Source: Dunaliella salina
Lineage: Eukaryota > Chlorophyta > Chlorophyceae > Chlamydomonadales > Dunaliellaceae
Assembly: GCA_002284615.2 (NCBI GenBank)
Contig: MU070219.1
Span: 23,793 to 42,178, forward strand
Reading direction: 5' to 3'
DNA: 18,386 bases
Part shown: positions 16,284-18,386 of the stretch, piece after piece
Numbering within the stretch: position 1 is the first letter of the stretch
Layout: every line of letters begins with the position of its first letter
Translations under genes and position numbers: made by a program
The notes under the pieces: generated by a model
What the model saw: only the letters and a program-made list of their open reading frames with translations
The model's database searches: none
Told to the model about the DNA's origin: nothing

Positions 16284-16742
16284 AGGAATACTGAAAGCGT
16301 GGGGTTTCCGGAGGAGCGCAGCCCCCCTTGACTTTTTCCTTCATGCAGGATCATGCACATGAGACTTGCCCAAGCCCAAAAGACAAGGATCTCCATGCAT
16401 GCAAGTGCGTCCCGTGAGTGAGAAAATGCCAATTTGTAATTTGCATGAAAGCTGCAACTTTCAGGATGCCGTGCAGAAACTATATCACCACGCATAATTA
16501 TCGTTTTTTGCCCTGCGTGGTGACTACGTGCAGCTAAAATACATATTCATTTTGAAGCTGAGCAGTTGTTTAAAGTACCGTTTCGGACAGCGGAAGGGTA
16601 AAAGAGGCCAGACTGCTCCCGCATGGTAATACAAAATAATTTTTTTTGGGCTGCGTGGTTGATGCGTGTTTGCAAAACTAACAATTTTTTTGGGGCGCGT
16701 GAGGGGTTGATTTCTGCACGGTGCATAGGAATACTGAAAGCG
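16284..16742 (+). repeat. Diverged direct repeat around aggaatactgaaagcg
   Basis: The 16-mer aggaatactgaaagcg occurs at 16284-16299 and 16727-16742, each followed by a G-rich run. Between and around them, T-run plus G-rich units (ttttttgccctgcgtgg near 16505, ttttttttgggctgcgtgg near 16641, ttttttttggggcgcgtg near 16685) repeat in degenerate form. This is probably the remnant of a non-coding mobile element. Confidence 0.5.
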
Positions 16743-17107
16743 GGGGGGCTCGGGGCAGCTCTTCCCTGATCTTAGTACCGAATGCCTCGCATGAAATGCA
16801 AGTTTGTCCACAACAAACAAGGAAGCTCATACTGGAGCAATCTGTGACATTGACTACCGAACTATATACAGAAGGCAACCATTAACTGAGGTCTCTCCTG
16901 GAACCCATGGCGCAGTCACCTTACCCTTCATCAAATAACCTTTCTACTCTCACATCTACTTCGGATCTCAACCCAAAATCAGTCGAAATTCATGGTTTGT
17001 TTTTCCACCTATATTTAGATTTTCCCACTCTGCATGCACAGCAGAAAAATCAATTAATCCTGCGAAGCCGAGGTTGGATCACCTGTAGAACGGTATGGTT
17101 TGTCCAA

Positions 17108-17567
17108 TTCCAATGTTGCTTTCAGGGTTGGAAAAGGGCCGCACATTTTCGTTTTTCGAAAACCAAAAATGAAAATCGGAACTGGAACTGTTGCCAAATT
17201 GGGCTTGCCGTGGGGGGTGGGTTCTTCCTCAACAGAGTGCTGCAGCGGCCTCTCCAATCAGCTATCAACGCACGTGAGAGTTCCAGCCCATGCTCCTTTT
17301 CCCATCGGCCGCGTGTGTTCAGACGCAGCACAAACTCGCTCTGGGTACGGTCGACACACCCCCTCCACCCATCAAATGCCTCTCAGGCCACAAGCCACAT
17401 CCCCCGCGTTTGGAGGTAACTGCAGCTCCAAGTGGGGAAGAGCCCGCCTTCCACAGCAGGTCCAAGTTGGCAACAGTTCCGTTCTTGATGGCCACTTATG
17501 TTTTCCGAAAATCAAAAATTTGGCCCTTTTTAAAACCCTGAAACCTTCAGTGAAAGTGGCATTGGAA
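17108..17567. repeat. Imperfect inverted repeat 1
   Basis: Arms 17108-17230 and 17434-17567 are inverted copies with gaps. The clearest match is ggaactgttgccaa (17184-17197) against ttggcaacagttcc (17467-17480). The spacer is about 200 bp. The arms are rich in short TTTTCG/CGAAAA palindromes. It probably belongs to a non-autonomous foldback-type or MITE-type element. Confidence 0.7.
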
Positions 17568-17587
17568 ACCGGACCTCAATCAATTTG

Positions 17588-18120
17588 TATGGCAAGGCGG
17601 GGAGCCAATGTTGTTTTCGGGCGAAAATGTGCGCAAGTTTTTCGATTTTCGTTTGGAAATGGAACTTCCGCCCGCGAGGCCACCTGCTCTCCATTTGACG
17701 CGCTGCAGTGACATAGCGATGACCCTGGCGTTCTGCACGCCCAGGCCTGCGGGATGGGATGGGCGGACGGCCACTGTTTTGCGTTGACCACATCCAGTGC
17801 AAGCTAGTGGCAACATTGCTCAAGTATATGCTTTTTTTTATATACATACTGCGTTCATCATGCCTAGACCGTGTCTATTCAGCTTGCACTGGATGTGGTC
17901 AACGCTAAAAAGTGGCCCGTCCGCCCCTCCCATCCCGCAGGCCTGGACTTGCAGAATACCAAGGTCTTTGCTGTGTCACTGCAGCGCGTCAAATGGAGAG
18001 CAGGTGGCCTCGTACGCGGAAGTTCCATTTCCATTTCCACTTCCAAACGAAAATCGAAAATGGAACAACTTGCCGCACAAGTTCGCCCGAAAACCAGTTT
18101 GGCCCCCCCCCCTTGCCGTA
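17588..18120. repeat. Large inverted repeat 2 (foldback element)
   Basis: Left arm 17588-17805 and right arm 17881-18120 are reverse complements with small gaps, separated by a 75-bp loop. The stretch 17675-17713 is a perfect 39-bp reverse complement of 17974-18012. The right arm is longer through a short ccattt/ttcc expansion near 18024-18045. Open frames in this region are mirror images of each other and not genes. No protein is encoded, so any mobility would depend on an enzyme supplied in trans. Confidence 0.88.
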
Positions 18121-18199
18121 CTATGAATGCGGCGACTAATTATTTAATTGCATAACATTCGGAATTGCGTGATGCTATTTTAGAAAACACTTGCTTCAC

Positions 18200-18386
18200 G
18201 GTTGAATTCGAGACCACCGAAGGAGGGCGCTGAACAAGGAGGAGATGTACGATTTCTGTGGGTACCTGGCCATGCAGGCCTGGCCATGCAGGATGCATAT
18301 GCTGCTCCAAACTTATCATGCGGTGTTCACAAATGCCTCGGCATCAACGTGTCAGCAATGCTGACATCATAGGCACCTGTTTGTTG
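18200..18386 (+). pseudogene. Possible C-terminal RNase H fragment of another retroelement (edge-truncated)
   Basis: One frame reads GGDVRFLWVPGHAGLAMQDA followed by YAA (about 18236-18304). This resembles the V-x-F-x-WVPGH-x-G-x3-N/D-x2-AD motif of retroelement RNase H. The conserved acidic position would be the Asp in QDAYA. Only this one motif is visible; the earlier acidic motifs are not found upstream and the window ends soon after. Confidence 0.35.
18265..18292 (+). repeat. 14-bp tandem duplication
   Basis: cctggccatgcagg is repeated exactly twice, head to tail. It lies inside the possible RNase H fragment and would shift its frame. Confidence 0.9.

Noticed and set aside
16907..17419. 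170-codon plus-strand open frame with a good ATG context
   Set aside because: More than half overlaps inverted repeat 1 and the rest has no recognisable domain. A real first exon cannot be excluded but is unsupported.
17100..18155. Several 70-200-codon open frames on both strands
   Set aside because: They mirror one another across the inverted repeats and carry no motif.
1..18386. CRISPR array, bacterial operon, phage or plasmid features
   Set aside because: No regularly spaced repeats, no Shine-Dalgarno-led gene clusters; all protein signals are eukaryotic retroelement-type.

Overview
The window is eukaryotic, from a retrotransposon-dense, gene-poor region. No bacterial operons, ribosome-binding sites or intact long genes are visible. 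Almost every recognisable protein signal comes from non-LTR (LINE-type) retrotransposons whose C-terminus carries a restriction-like endonuclease (RLE: CCHC zinc knuckle plus PD...ExK). RNase H plus RLE in one element, TGTAA-containing stretches, and a short exon with standard splice sites fit a green alga, perhaps Chlamydomonadales. This is inference, and the lineage is not proven. The single ambiguous base at 9300 suggests a draft assembly.

Layout. (1) 1-539: flank with a TG microsatellite. (2) About 540-10411: an old, 5'-truncated, plus-strand copy of 'family 1' (my label), split by three later insertions. Its four pieces are 540-1352, 1563-2654, 3586-4121 and 10191-10411. The insertions are a 210-bp 3'-end fragment with a (TTTTC)17 tail (1353-1562); a 5'-truncated copy of a second RLE family ('family 2', 2655-3572, with near-perfect target-site duplications); and 'element B', a 6-kb family-1 copy on the minus strand (4122-10176) flanked by a perfect 14-bp direct repeat. 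(3) 10412-11400: another 3'-end fragment and an isolated C2H2-like motif. (4) About 11400-14690: copy C, a diverged and decayed plus-strand relative. (5) 14691-18386: flank with one good minus-strand exon (14869-14952), short repeats, two large inverted repeats (17108-17567 and 17588-18120), and a possible RNase H fragment at the right edge.

Element B, read on the minus strand, gives the domain order: reverse transcriptase (truncated just before motif A), thumb and proline-rich connector, PHD finger, a domain I recognise as PCIF1/CAPAM-like (the eukaryotic cap-adenosine N6-methyltransferase family), RNase H with all four catalytic acids, CCHC knuckle, RLE nuclease, and a 3' UTR ending in a TTTTC-type tail. 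The old family-1 copy (from the PCIF1-like domain onward) and copy C (from the PHD finger onward) repeat the same order. The arrangement is therefore a property of the family and not an assembly accident. In all three copies the position of the methyltransferase NPPF motif reads Cys-His instead of Asn-Pro, which suggests a catalytically altered or non-catalytic domain.

All copies are decayed (stops, frameshifts, an Asn in the RT catalytic FADD box), so no active element is present. The PHD + PCIF1-like + RNase H + RLE architecture is the most noteworthy content. I cannot say from sequence alone whether it has been described before.
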